From the NCBI GenBank assembly GCA_022819505.1, contig JAJEHD010000021.1, positions 62,001 to 126,000 on the forward strand: 64,000 bases of DNA. Reading direction: 5' to 3'. Below are positions 24,643 to 32,882 of this stretch, one piece after another. Every line of letters begins with the position of its first letter. Position 1 is the first letter of the stretch. The notes under the pieces were generated by a model. That model was not told the origin of the DNA and made no database searches. It saw only the letters and a list, made by a program, of their open reading frames with translations. The translations under genes and the position numbers were made by a program. Source of the stretch: Acidimicrobiia bacterium. GTDB lineage: Bacteria; Actinomycetota; Acidimicrobiia; Acidimicrobiales; Aldehydirespiratoraceae.

Positions 24643-25390
24643 CCTCACCGGCAAGGTCGTCGTCGTCACCGGCGCCGGCAGCGGCATCGGCCGCTGCCTG
24701 AGCCTCGCCTTCGCCGCGGAGGGAGCGCATGTCGTGGCGGCCGACCTGAACCTGCGGACCGCCACCGAGACCGCCGCCCTGGCTACCGGCAGGCACCCCG
24801 TCACCGCCTTCCGACTCGACGTCACCGACCTCGACGGATGGAGATCACTCAAGGACACCGTCGATGGCCGGCACGGAGCCTGCGACGTGCTCTGCAACAA
24901 TGCCGGCGTCTACTTCGACGACCTCTATCTCGACTCGACGCTACAACAGTGGCGGAGGCTCTGCGCGGTCAACATCTCGGGGGTCATGTACGGCTGCGAC
25001 ACCTTCGTACCGGCCATGGTGGCCCGAGGCACCGGACACATCGTCAACACCGCCTCCCTTCAAGGACTGATCGGCGTACCCCAAGGCCCCTACTACTCCG
25101 CCAGCAAGTTCGCCGTTGTCGGCTTCACCCAGTCTCTAGCCGGCGGGCTCGAAGGAACCGGCGTGACCGCCTCCGTGCTGTGCCCCGACGTGATCGACAC
25201 CCCGATGAACGCCGACATCGACACCACCGGGCAACGGTTGATCGCCCCCGAAGAGGTCGCCCGCCGGGTGGTGACCGCCATAAGGGCCGACACGCCGCCG
25301 CTGTACATCTTCACCAGCAAGGACTACCTCGACTTCTACCGGGACTCCATTGCCGCGATCCTCAACGACTACGAGGCCACCGAGGGGTGA
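24632..25390 (+). CDS. SDR-family oxidoreductase 3
   Basis: A 252-residue classical SDR: TGAGSGIG, Asp after beta-2 (AADLNLR) pointing to NAD, NNAGVYFD, Ser in NTASLQG, and YSASK as Tyr/Lys. The C-terminal part (after about residue 190) has no GG-xx-G tail but an extended SKDYLDFYRDS end, as in SDRs that act on bulky hydrophobic alcohols. ATG at 24632 lies inside the preceding SDR gene (11-nt overlap) and follows GGAG. Its 3' end overlaps the convergent VOC gene by 29 nt. Confidence 0.88.
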   Translation: MATDLTGKVVVVTGAGSGIGRCLSLAFAAEGAHVVAADLNLRTATETAALATGRHPVTAFRLDVTDLDGWRSLKDTVDGRHGACDVLCNNAGVYFDDLYLDSTLQQWRRLCAVNISGVMYGCDTFVPAMVARGTGHIVNTASLQGLIGVPQGPYYSASKFAVVGFTQSLAGGLEGTGVTASVLCPDVIDTPMNADIDTTGQRLIAPEEVARRVVTAIRADTPPLYIFTSKDYLDFYRDSIAAILNDYEATEG

Positions 25391-25859
25391 GGAAGGGCAG
25401 GTCGTCGAGATGGCGGGCGGTGCCGCCCTGGGTGCTGAGTTCGATGATGTTGCCGAACGGGTCGCGGCAGTAGACCGCGTAGCCGAACTCCTCGTTGCCG
25501 GCCGGCTCGTTCATGGCGTAGCCGCCAAGCTCCTGGAGACGCTCGAAGTCACCCCAGATGTCGTCGGTGTAGAAGCACAGGTGGCGGATTCCGGGCTCGT
25601 TGGCGCCGAGCTTGTGTGGTCCCGGCCCCGTCGCCTCCGGCTCACTGAACTGCCACAACTCCAGAAAGCAGTTCTGTCCGGCGAGGATGTAGCCCTGAGC
25701 CGCTGAGCCATCCAGCCCGACCGCCTGGTTGTAGAGCTCGTTGTCGACGCTCCATCCTTCGTGGTCGACGACGGTGAACCCGAACATCTTCTCGTAGAAG
25801 TCCCGCGCCCGGTCCAGGTCGGCGACGACGATCGCGGGATGAGCAAACCCGAGGATCAT
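25362..25859 (-). CDS. VOC-family protein (glyoxalase/extradiol-dioxygenase fold)
   Basis: A 165-residue vicinal-oxygen-chelate protein with two beta-alpha-beta-beta-beta modules. Candidate metal ligands are His7 (GFAHPAIVV), Glu67 (FLELW), His93 (IRHLCFY) and Glu140 (GNIIEL), a full set for a glyoxalase-like metal site. PFGNIIEL is the classic closing motif. ATG at 25859 overlaps the TGA of the SnoaL-like gene, showing coupling. It closes the minus-strand group SDR / 42-residue ORF / SnoaL / VOC. Function could be lyase, isomerase or dioxygenase; the sequence does not decide. Confidence 0.85.
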   Translation of the reverse strand: MILGFAHPAIVVADLDRARDFYEKMFGFTVVDHEGWSVDNELYNQAVGLDGSAAQGYILAGQNCFLELWQFSEPEATGPGPHKLGANEPGIRHLCFYTDDIWGDFERLQELGGYAMNEPAGNEEFGYAVYCRDPFGNIIELSTQGGTARHLDDLPFLTPRWPRSR

Positions 25860-26293
25860 CGTGACGCCTCCTGCTCGGCTTCGTTGAGGCGGAGATTCTG
25901 GGCGAACTCCGCCTCGTCGTAGAGAAACTCCTCGCGAACGATCTTGTCGCCGTCCACAGTGAACACCGCGACCTCGCGGAAGATGTGGCGCTCGCCGCTG
26001 TGCTTCATCGTGAAGTCGCTTCTGATGATGACGGCGAAGCCGGTGGCCCCGATGAAGGGACCCTCGGAGATGGACACGCTGTTGATGTCGACCCAGTTCT
26101 CGGCCAACCATGCCTCGTGCTCGGCCGCCGCCTGGGCCCCGACCACCTCGTTCGGCTGCCCGCTCCAGGCCAGCGGTTCGACCTTCGCCGCATCCGGCGC
26201 ATAGAACCGCTCATAGGCCGCCTCCCAGCCCTCGCGGTTCCACACTTCGATGCAGGCGTGAGCGACTGCGACTATCTCCTCATGCTTGGCCAT
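25856..26293 (-). CDS. SnoaL-like / NTF2-fold protein
   Basis: A 145-residue alpha+beta cone protein: an N-terminal helix pair ending VWNREGWEAAYERFYAPD, a GQPNEVVG turn and the closing strands HIFREVAVFTVDGDKIV. This is the SnoaL polyketide-cyclase-like layout, used by isomerases, hydrolases and non-enzymatic binders. ATG at 26293 follows GAGGTGA. The stop overlaps the VOC start (ATGA). It is likely to act on a cyclic or hydrophobic intermediate in the SDR cassette (inference). Confidence 0.82.
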   Translation of the reverse strand: MAKHEEIVAVAHACIEVWNREGWEAAYERFYAPDAAKVEPLAWSGQPNEVVGAQAAAEHEAWLAENWVDINSVSISEGPFIGATGFAVIIRSDFTMKHSGERHIFREVAVFTVDGDKIVREEFLYDEAEFAQNLRLNEAEQEASR

Positions 26294-26313
26294 CGTTCAC
26301 CTCGGATCGGTCA

Positions 26314-26442
26314 TCAGCCCTGATCCGGCGTCTTGTAGACGTCGGGGGTCTTCTCGTAGTAGGTCGGGTTCTCTCCGGCCCGGATCGCCTTCATGCGATG
26401 ATCGATGTGGTCCCAGAACCGGGGCCATGGCTCAGATGACAT
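26314..26442 (-). CDS. Small 42-residue protein overlapping the SDR gene
   Basis: ATG at 26442 starts inside the 3' end of the SDR gene (11-nt overlap) in another frame; the product begins MSSEPWPRFWDH and ends YYEKTPDVYKTPDQG. It is rich in aromatic and charged residues, unlike the low-complexity frames around it, which argues that it is translated. There is only a weak ribosome site, so translation probably depends on the upstream gene. I do not recognise a family. An alternative is that it is the displaced C-terminal tail of the SDR after a frameshift. Confidence 0.5.
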   Translation of the reverse strand: MSSEPWPRFWDHIDHRMKAIRAGENPTYYEKTPDVYKTPDQG

Positions 26443-27250
26443 CGCCCGCGTCAGCTGCGGTTGGGTTGCGGCCCGCGAGAACCCGCTCGAATCGAGCCTC
26501 GATGAACGGCTGGAATTCTCCGCTGTTGGGGAACACGTAGAACGTGCCGGTCCGTACTGCCTCAAGCAGGGCATCGGCGACGAGCCGCGGGTCGGTGCCG
26601 CCGTCGAGTTCGGCCCGAATGGCGGCGGCGAGTTCCTCGGGCTCGTCACCGACGAGGCCCGCTTCGGCCATGTTCGTGCGGGTGTTGCCGGGGCACAGGA
26701 CAGTGACCCCGATGCCGGACCCGGTCGCGGCCAAGTCGTAGAAGAGCGACTCGGCGAGCGCTGTCAACCCTGCTTTCGACGCGAAGTACGGGGCCTGCAA
26801 GCCCGTGGTGAAGAACCCTAGAACCGACGATGTGAACGCCACGTGGGCCTCATCGTGGGTCTCGAGTTGGGGGAGGAAGGCCTTCAGCGCGTAGAACGGG
26901 CCGCTGAGGTTGACTGCGATGGTCCGGTCCCAATCCGATCGCGACAGGGTCTGGATGGGAGCGAGTCGCGCGACGCCGGCGTTGAGGCACACGAGATGCG
27001 CAGGCCCGTAGCGCTCCTCCACGACTCGGGCGAGGGCGGCGTTGGCTCCGTGGTCGCCCGCGTCACTCACAACGCCCAGCACCTCGCCACTGCCGCTCAG
27101 CGAGGCTACTGCGGCGTCAACCGATGCCTGCCGTGATCCGGTCACCGCCACCCTCATACGTGAGTCCAGGCACGCCTGGGCGATGGCCAACCCGATCCCA
27201 CTCGTGCCGCCGGTGATTACGGCCACCTTGCCTTCCAGCTCCGAGATCAC
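26432..27250 (-). CDS. SDR-family oxidoreductase 4
   Basis: A 272-residue classical SDR: TGGTSGIG, LNAGV, Ser in VAFTSSVLG, catalytic YFASK, then PGNTRTNM. The tail after residue 230 (NSGEFQPFIEARFERVL) resembles the extension of SDRs annotated as cis-diol or hydroxysteroid/terpenoid dehydrogenases, but that is only a resemblance. GTG at 27250 follows AAGGAA by eight nt. It heads a minus-strand group with the 42-residue ORF, SnoaL and VOC genes. Confidence 0.86.
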   Translation of the reverse strand: MISELEGKVAVITGGTSGIGLAIAQACLDSRMRVAVTGSRQASVDAAVASLSGSGEVLGVVSDAGDHGANAALARVVEERYGPAHLVCLNAGVARLAPIQTLSRSDWDRTIAVNLSGPFYALKAFLPQLETHDEAHVAFTSSVLGFFTTGLQAPYFASKAGLTALAESLFYDLAATGSGIGVTVLCPGNTRTNMAEAGLVGDEPEELAAAIRAELDGGTDPRLVADALLEAVRTGTFYVFPNSGEFQPFIEARFERVLAGRNPTAADAGDVI

Positions 27251-27606
27251 CGTGCCGGTTCCTTTCGGTCGTCAAGGGTGCGACATCGACGGCCCTGGGC
27301 CCTCTCCAGAGGATGCCGGACTCGCACCGTCCACCATTTCGAAGCCCAGTTAGCGGCCATAATAGGCAATCGATGTTCTCAATGCAGAACTGACACGGGA
27401 TCGACACTTGAGGACGACCACAGGATAGGAATCACAAGTGGTCACGCTGCTGGCGTAGGAGGCCGAGCGGAGCAGGGCCGCGGATCGGCCCATACGGGCG
27501 GGGCCGTGGGCGGAGCGATGCCAAGCGTTGCCACTGCGACGCGGGCGGGTCCTTCATGGGGGACGCCCGTGCTCGGCGGGAGCGCGGCCGCGGGTAGGGT
27601 CGTGCC
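27251..27606. other. Divergent intergenic region without a gene
   Basis: 356 nt between the SDR operon (leftward) and the VWA gene (rightward). It contains the small inverted repeat GTTCT-N6-AGAAC at 27375-27390 in a locally AT-rich patch, a reasonable operator or promoter location for the SDR operon, and the TAGGGT box of the VWA gene at its right end. No convincing reading frame or RNA is seen. Confidence 0.5.
27595..27600 (+). promoter_or_regulatory. -10 box (TAGGGT) for leaderless VWA transcript
   Basis: TAGGGT ends exactly 6 nt before ATG at 27607, with no Shine-Dalgarno. The partner ATPase gene uses the same hexamer. Confidence 0.55.
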
Positions 27607-29676
27607 ATGGCTCTGCGGGAGCGCTGGCGCCGCCGGCCGAGGGTTAGGCCCGAGCCGGCCCACTTCGCCTACTGGCGCTGGGACGGCACCCAGGCCGGCT
27701 TCGACCTCGACGCCGACTCGATCTTCGACGAGCTGGCCGACGACCTGCTCTACCACGGCGACCTCGCCAGCGCGCTGCGCCGCCTGATGGCCGACGGGTT
27801 CGAGGACCGCGAGGGCCGCCGGATCCAGGGCCTGCGCGAGATGCTGGAGCGGCTGCGGGAGCGCCGGCGGGAGCTGCTGGAGAACCACGACCTGGGCGGC
27901 GTGTACGACGACATCGCCGAAGCGCTGCGCGATGTGGTGCGCACCGAGCGCCGGGCGCTGGAAGAGCTGGACGCGGCCGCGGCCCAGGCCCGGGCCGACG
28001 GCGACGAGCGCCGGGCCGACCTCACCGCCCAGACCGCGGCCACCAAGAACCTCCAGCTCGACATGATGCCCCCCGACCTGGCCGGCCAGTTCAAGGCCCT
28101 CGACAACTACGACTTCGAGAGCGACGAGGCCCGCCAGCAGTTCACCGAGCTGGCCGAACAGCTGCGCGAGCAGCTCATGCAGCAGTTCCTGGACCGCATG
28201 GCGGGTGCGGTGAACGAGGCGACCGACGGCTCGGCACCCGAGGAGATGCAACGGCTCAAGGACATGCTGGCCGAGCTCAACGCCATGCTGGCCCAGCGGG
28301 CCCGCGGCGAAGAGCCCGACTTCGAGGGATTCATGGAGCGCTACGGCGACTTCTTCCCGGAGAACCCCAAGACCCTCGACGAGCTCCTGGAGGTGATGGC
28401 CCGCCGCATGGCCGCAGCCCAGTCCCTCATGAACTCGATGACACCGGGCCAGCGCGACCAGCTCCAGCAGCTCTCCGACCAGCTGCTGGCCGACATGGAC
28501 CTCAACTGGCAGATCAACGAGCTGGCCGGCCACCTCCGCAACCAGTTCCCCGACCTCGGCTGGGAGCGGCGCTACGAGTTCGGCGGGGCCGATCCCCTCG
28601 ACTTCAGCGAGGCCGCCGACATGCTGGCCGAGCTGGGGGACATCGACCAGCTCGAGAACCTGCTGCGGGGCTCGCCCAGCCCCGGCGCCCTGGCCGAGGC
28701 CGACACCGAGGCCGCCCGCAGGCTCCTGGGGGACGACTCGGCCGAGAGCCTCGAACGCATGGCCACCGTCGCCCGCATGCTGGAGGAGGCCGGTCTGATA
28801 GAGAACCACGAGGGTCGCTTCGACCTCACCCCCAGAGCCATACGCAAGATCGGCCTGGGCGCGCTCCGGGACCTGTTCGCCAAGCTGGACGCAGACAAGC
28901 TCGGCCGCCACGCCATCCACCGGGAGGGCATGGGCCATGAGCGGGAGCCCGACACCAAGCCCTACGAGTTCGGCGACGCCTTCAACCTCCACATCGGCCG
29001 GACCATCCGCAACGCCCTCACCCGCACCGGCGGAGGCGTGCCCGTAAACCTGCACCCCGACGACTTCGAGATCGAGCGGACCGAGCAGCAGGTGCGGTCG
29101 GCCACCGTGCTGATGCTGGACCTGTCGCTGTCGATGCCGATGCGCAACAACTTCCTGCCGGCAAAGAAGGTGGCCATGGCCCTGCACGCGCTGATCTCCA
29201 GCCAGTATCCCCGCGACTACCTGGGCCTGGTGTCGTTCAGCGAGGTGGCCCGGGAGTTCCGGCCCGAGAAGCTCCCCGAGGTCTCATGGGACTACGTGTA
29301 CGGCACCAACATGCAGCACGGCTTCATGCTGGCCCGGCGCATGCTCAACCGCCAGACCGGCACCAAGCAGATCATCATGATCACCGACGGAGAGCCCACC
29401 GCCCACATCACCCCGTCGGGCCGGCCGTTCTTCAGCTACCCGCCCACCCGCGAGACCGTCGATCTGACCCTGGCCGAGGTGGGCCGCTGCACCCGTGACG
29501 GCATCCGCATCAACACGTTCATGCTCGACGCCACGTCGTACCTGACCAACTTCGTGGAGCGCATCACCGAGATGAACGGGGGTCGGGCCTTTTTCACCAC
29601 GAACGAGAACCTCGGCGACTACGTGCTCGTGGACTTCGTGGAGCACAAGCGCAGCCTGGTGCGGGCCCGCCGCTGA
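27607..29676 (+). CDS. VWA-domain (MIDAS) partner of the MoxR-like ATPase
   Basis: A 689-residue cytoplasmic protein. The first 450 residues are charged and helical (repeated Glu/Arg/Leu segments, coiled-coil-like). The C-terminal 200 residues are a von Willebrand A domain with the MIDAS motif MLDLSLSM (DxSxS), the later Thr region GTNMQHGF and the Asp in MITDGEPT. Length and layout match the actinobacterial protein that normally sits beside the chelatase-like ATPase (Rv0959-like, from memory). Here that ATPase is at 12627-14090. The pair probably works as a cofactor-insertion or protein-remodelling machine. A hairpin terminator follows the gene. Confidence 0.87.
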   Translation: MALRERWRRRPRVRPEPAHFAYWRWDGTQAGFDLDADSIFDELADDLLYHGDLASALRRLMADGFEDREGRRIQGLREMLERLRERRRELLENHDLGGVYDDIAEALRDVVRTERRALEELDAAAAQARADGDERRADLTAQTAATKNLQLDMMPPDLAGQFKALDNYDFESDEARQQFTELAEQLREQLMQQFLDRMAGAVNEATDGSAPEEMQRLKDMLAELNAMLAQRARGEEPDFEGFMERYGDFFPENPKTLDELLEVMARRMAAAQSLMNSMTPGQRDQLQQLSDQLLADMDLNWQINELAGHLRNQFPDLGWERRYEFGGADPLDFSEAADMLAELGDIDQLENLLRGSPSPGALAEADTEAARRLLGDDSAESLERMATVARMLEEAGLIENHEGRFDLTPRAIRKIGLGALRDLFAKLDADKLGRHAIHREGMGHEREPDTKPYEFGDAFNLHIGRTIRNALTRTGGGVPVNLHPDDFEIERTEQQVRSATVLMLDLSLSMPMRNNFLPAKKVAMALHALISSQYPRDYLGLVSFSEVAREFRPEKLPEVSWDYVYGTNMQHGFMLARRMLNRQTGTKQIIMITDGEPTAHITPSGRPFFSYPPTRETVDLTLAEVGRCTRDGIRINTFMLDATSYLTNFVERITEMNGGRAFFTTNENLGDYVLVDFVEHKRSLVRARR

Positions 29677-29689
29677 CGCTACTCATCAG

Positions 29690-29715
29690 CGGGGAGGAGA
29701 AATTCCTGCTCCCCG
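29690..29715 (+). terminator. Hairpin after the VWA gene
   Basis: CGGGGAG (29690-29696) pairs with CTCCCCG (29709-29715), 13 nt after the stop codon; it is followed by GTTTGCATTTG, a modest T-rich run. Confidence 0.5.
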
Positions 29716-29723
29716 GTTTGCAT

Positions 29724-29752
29724 TTGTCGTATGACAGTGGTGTAATTACATT
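29724..29752 (+). promoter_or_regulatory. Sigma70-type promoter for the WhiB gene
   Basis: TTGTCG (29724-29729), a 17-nt spacer and TACATT (29747-29752) give a good -35/-10 pair in an AT-rich patch. The -35 overlaps the inverted repeat TGTC-GTAT-GACA (29725-29736), a possible repressor site. The predicted leader is about 75 nt. Confidence 0.55.
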
Positions 29753-29836
29753 GATGGCACCCGGGCGGGGCCGGGCTCGAGCCCACCGCTGGGGCCCGGA
29801 CCAGTCATCGAGATGGTCATCGTGGAGGAACACCCA

Positions 29837-30112
29837 ATGGAGCTACACGGCATCTTTCCCGCCGAGGACATGTCCTGGCAGCGCGAGGCCAACTGCTTGG
29901 GCGTGCATCCCGACCTCTTCTTCCCCGAGCGGGGCGCATCCACCCGGGAGGCCAAGGAGGTCTGCCGGGGCTGCGTGGTGCGCGAGCAGTGCTTGGAGTT
30001 CGCGCTGAACAACGGCGAGAAGTTCGGCATCTGGGGAGGCATGAGCGAGCGCGAGCGACGCCGCATACGGCGCGCCCGGGCGATGCAGCGCCGAGCGACC
30101 GCCACCGCCTAG
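29837..30112 (+). CDS. WhiB-family [4Fe-4S] transcriptional regulator
   Basis: A 91-residue WhiB-like protein. The cluster ligands are Cys20, Cys43, Cys46 and Cys52 (C-x22-C-x2-C-x5-C), followed by the GIWGGMSERERR turn and a basic C-terminal tail (RRIRRARAMQRR) that contacts DNA. The LEFALNNGEKFGIWGG segment is closest to the WhmD/WhiB2 group involved in septation and development, but assignment within the family is tentative. ATG at 29837 is chosen over 29813 because GGAGG lies eight nt before it. WhiB proteins occur only in actinobacteria, a strong taxonomic marker for this window. Confidence 0.93.
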   Translation: MELHGIFPAEDMSWQREANCLGVHPDLFFPERGASTREAKEVCRGCVVREQCLEFALNNGEKFGIWGGMSERERRRIRRARAMQRRATATA

Positions 30113-30192
30113 GCACCACCCGACCGCAGCCGAGCCACCCGGCCGCGTACCAGGGATGCGGCTGTGGACAAAGCGCGGTATGCTTCCCAGCG

Positions 30193-30435
30193 ATGGCGAA
30201 CATCTTCTCAGTAGTGCCCAGCATCGGTACATCTGAACTCATCATCATTCTCATCATCGTCCTGCTGGTGTTCGGCGGGGCGAAGCTCCCCAAGCTCGCA
30301 CGCTCGCTGGGCCAGGCCCAGAAGGAGTTCAAGGACGGTCTGTCCGAGAGCGCCAGTGAGGGCGACGGGGGAGCCAGCAAGGCCACCGGCAGCGACGGCA
30401 ACCAGGGCGCTCCGGGCAAGAACGGCTCCGCCTGA
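30193..30435 (+). CDS. tatA: TatA/TatE twin-arginine translocase subunit
   Basis: An 80-residue protein with one N-terminal membrane helix (ELIIILIIVLLVFG), the family hinge FGGAKLPKLARSLG, an amphipathic helix (QAQKEFKDGL) and a flexible Ser/Gly-rich tail. It polymerises with TatC to export folded proteins; tatC is not in this window. ATG at 30193 lacks a clear Shine-Dalgarno but has TATGCT eight nt upstream, a possible leaderless start. It lies between whiB and a small conserved hypothetical gene in the same direction. Confidence 0.93.
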   Translation: MANIFSVVPSIGTSELIIILIIVLLVFGGAKLPKLARSLGQAQKEFKDGLSESASEGDGGASKATGSDGNQGAPGKNGSA

Positions 30436-30463
30436 GGGGCCTCGCCCCGAGGCGGAGAGCATC

Positions 30464-30763
30464 ATGACGATCACCGACGTCGAAGCGGTCGACGAGCCGC
30501 CGGTGGGCCAGGCCACCATCACCTACCTAGGTCCGGTCGCGCCCCACTGGGAGATCCGACCGGTGTACGGCGACACCGACTTCATGGCCTCGTTCCGCGA
30601 CCGGGTCCACGCCCGCCTGCTGCTGCTGCCTCCTCACGATCCACAGTTCCGCCGCAACCGCGAGCGGGTCAACCGCGACGCCGAGCGCGAGCGGATAATC
30701 GTGGACTGGGACCTCGGCTACCCCGAGGAAGAGGATCCCTACCCGGTCCGGGAGCGGGCCTGA
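30464..30763 (+). CDS. Conserved hypothetical protein, 99 residues
   Basis: I do not recognise this family. The protein begins MTITDVEAVDEPP and contains TYLGPVAPHWEIR and FMASFRDRVHARLLLLPPHDPQFRRN, then an acidic/Arg-rich end (YPEEEDPYPVRERA). It is soluble, with no signal or membrane segment. GGAGAG six nt before ATG at 30464 supports the start. It lies between tatA and ppk1 in the same direction and may share a transcript with tatA. Confidence 0.7.
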   Translation: MTITDVEAVDEPPVGQATITYLGPVAPHWEIRPVYGDTDFMASFRDRVHARLLLLPPHDPQFRRNRERVNRDAERERIIVDWDLGYPEEEDPYPVRERA

Positions 30764-30793
30764 CCCGGACGGTCACGTGACCCCGCCCCGTCC

Positions 30794-32863
30794 ATGATGC
30801 GTGTCGGCGGATGGGGCCAGCCCTTCACTGACTACTTCAGCCGGGAGCTTTCCTGGCTCGCCTTCAACGGCCGGGTTCTGAGCCTCGCGGGCGACCCGGA
30901 CGTCCCGCTGCTGGAGCGGGCCCGCTACCTGAGCATCTTCTCCACCAACCTCGACGAGTTCTTCCAGGTGCGGGTGTCGGGCCTCGCCGACCGGGTGGCG
31001 GCCGAGCTCACCGAGCGCACCCTCGACGGGCACACCCCGGCCGAGCAGCTCCGCAAGGTCCGTCAGGTCAGCTCTGAGCTGTGCTGCGAGCAGCAGCGCC
31101 TATTCCTCGAGCAGGTCCAGCCCCAACTGGCCGGCGAGGGCATCCATCTGCTCTCAGCCGGCGACCTCGACGACGACGAGCGGGATCGGCTCCGCACGCA
31201 CTTCTCCGAGCGTGTCTTCCCGGTGCTCACCCCGCTGGCCGTCGACCCCGGCCACCCCTTCCCGTTCGTGTCGGACCTGTCGCTGAACCTGGCCGTGCTC
31301 ATGCGCGACCCGGTCAACTCTGAGCGTCGCTTCGCCCGGGTCAAGGTTCCCGACACCCTCGACCGCTGGGTTCCCACCGGCGAGGGCACGAACCGGTTCG
31401 TGGCCCTCGAGGATGTCATCGCGGCCCATCTCGACACCCTCTTCCCGGGCATGGAGCTGCTGGAGCACCACATGTTCCGGGTCACCCGTAACGCCGACCT
31501 CACCCTCAACGACGAGGACGCCGAGGACCTGCTGATCGCGGTGCAGTTGGAGCTGCGCCGCCGCCGCTTCCAGTGGGCGGTTCGCCTGGAGGTGGCCGAC
31601 TCCATGTCGGAAGAGGTGCTCAATCTGCTGTTGCGCGAGCTCGACCTGCCCGCCGACGCCGTCGACCACATCCGGGGCCCCGTCGATCTGAGCGGGCTGA
31701 ATGAGATCGCCGACCTGCCCCGGCCGGAGCTCAAGTGGCCGCACTGGCGGGGCATCACCGAGCCGGAGCTGTCGTCCGACGGCGGCCGGACCGACTTCTT
31801 CAAGGTGCTGCGGTCGGGCGATGTGCTCGTGCACCACCCGTACTCGTCGTTCAGCCGCTCGGTGGGCGCGCTGATCCGGCAGGCCGCCTCCGATCCCGCG
31901 GTGCTGGCCATCAAGCTCACCCTGTACCGCACGTCGGGCGACAGCCCGATCATCGACGCCCTGGTGGAGGCGGCCGACAGCGGCAAGCAGGTGGCCGTGC
32001 TGGTGGAGTTGAAGGCCCGCTTCGACGAGGCTCGCAACATCAGCTGGGCGAGGCGGCTGGAGCGGGCGGGGGCCCACGTGGCCTACGGACTCGTCGGCCT
32101 CAAGATCCACGCCAAGATCGCCATGATCGTGCGCGAGGAGTCCGACGGCATCCGCCGGTACTGCCATATCGGCACCGGGAACTACAACCACCGGACCGCC
32201 CGGCTCTACGACGACTTCGGCCTGCTCACCGCCGATCCGGAGGTGGGCGCGGACGTCGCCGGCCTCTTCAACCGGCTCACGGGCTACGGCCACAGCGTCG
32301 ACCAGAAGCGGCTGATAACCGCGCCCGAGCAGCTCCGCGCCCGCCTCACCGAGCTGATCGAGCAGGAGGCGCACACGCCGGGCCGGGGTCGCATCATCCT
32401 CAAGCTGAACTCGCTGGCCGACGGGCCGATGATCGACCACCTGTACAAGGCCTCGCAGGCCGGCGTGGAGATCGACCTGATCGTGCGGGGCCTCTGCGGT
32501 CTGCGGCCGGGCGTGCCGGGCCTGTCGGAGAGGATCCGGGTCCGCTCGATAGTCGGCCGGTTCCTGGAGCACTCCCGGATCTACCACTTCGCCAACGGCG
32601 ACGGTCCGGGCCGGCCCGCCACCTACATCGGCTCCGCGGACCTGCTCACCCGGAACCTCGACCGCCGGATCGAGGCGCTCGTGCGGGTCGATGATCCGAG
32701 GCTGGCCGCCCGGGTGCTGGAGGTGGCCGACGTGTGCCTGACCGACGAGCGCCTGGCCTGGACCCTCGGCGCCGACGGCGTGTGGACCCGCTGCGGCGGG
32801 GCTGACGACGACCCCCATGTGCGGCTCCAGCAGTTGGCCCTGAACCGGACCCAATCAACGTGA
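30794..32863 (+). CDS. ppk1: Polyphosphate kinase 1
   Basis: A 689-residue Ppk1, the standard length. It starts with FTDYFSRELSWLAFNGRVL (N domain), continues with FPVLTPLAVDPGHPFPF, and has the two phospholipase-D-like C domains: KIHAKIAMIVR and CHIGTGNYNHRTARLYDD, whose His is the residue autophosphorylated in the catalytic cycle. It makes inorganic polyphosphate from ATP reversibly, linking to stress and phosphate storage. ATG at 30794 or the adjacent ATG at 30797 both fit; neither has a strong ribosome site. No exopolyphosphatase gene is nearby. Confidence 0.96.
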   Translation: MMRVGGWGQPFTDYFSRELSWLAFNGRVLSLAGDPDVPLLERARYLSIFSTNLDEFFQVRVSGLADRVAAELTERTLDGHTPAEQLRKVRQVSSELCCEQQRLFLEQVQPQLAGEGIHLLSAGDLDDDERDRLRTHFSERVFPVLTPLAVDPGHPFPFVSDLSLNLAVLMRDPVNSERRFARVKVPDTLDRWVPTGEGTNRFVALEDVIAAHLDTLFPGMELLEHHMFRVTRNADLTLNDEDAEDLLIAVQLELRRRRFQWAVRLEVADSMSEEVLNLLLRELDLPADAVDHIRGPVDLSGLNEIADLPRPELKWPHWRGITEPELSSDGGRTDFFKVLRSGDVLVHHPYSSFSRSVGALIRQAASDPAVLAIKLTLYRTSGDSPIIDALVEAADSGKQVAVLVELKARFDEARNISWARRLERAGAHVAYGLVGLKIHAKIAMIVREESDGIRRYCHIGTGNYNHRTARLYDDFGLLTADPEVGADVAGLFNRLTGYGHSVDQKRLITAPEQLRARLTELIEQEAHTPGRGRIILKLNSLADGPMIDHLYKASQAGVEIDLIVRGLCGLRPGVPGLSERIRVRSIVGRFLEHSRIYHFANGDGPGRPATYIGSADLLTRNLDRRIEALVRVDDPRLAARVLEVADVCLTDERLAWTLGADGVWTRCGGADDDPHVRLQQLALNRTQST

Positions 32864-32870
32864 CGCGTCC

Positions 32871-32876
32871 TACCAT
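32871..32876 (+). promoter_or_regulatory. -10 box (TACCAT) for leaderless MFS transcript
   Basis: TACCAT ends exactly 6 nt before the GTG start at 32883; no Shine-Dalgarno. Confidence 0.5.
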
Positions 32877-32882
32877 GACAAG

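Noticed and set aside
27442..29187. 581-codon minus-strand frame opposite the VWA gene
   Set aside because: GC-skewed shadow frame: Leu/Val/Gly/His-rich with no domain features, while the plus strand carries a clear MIDAS domain.
29813..29836. Upstream ATG of the WhiB gene
   Set aside because: The downstream ATG at 29837 has a strong GGAGG at ideal spacing, while the upstream one has none.
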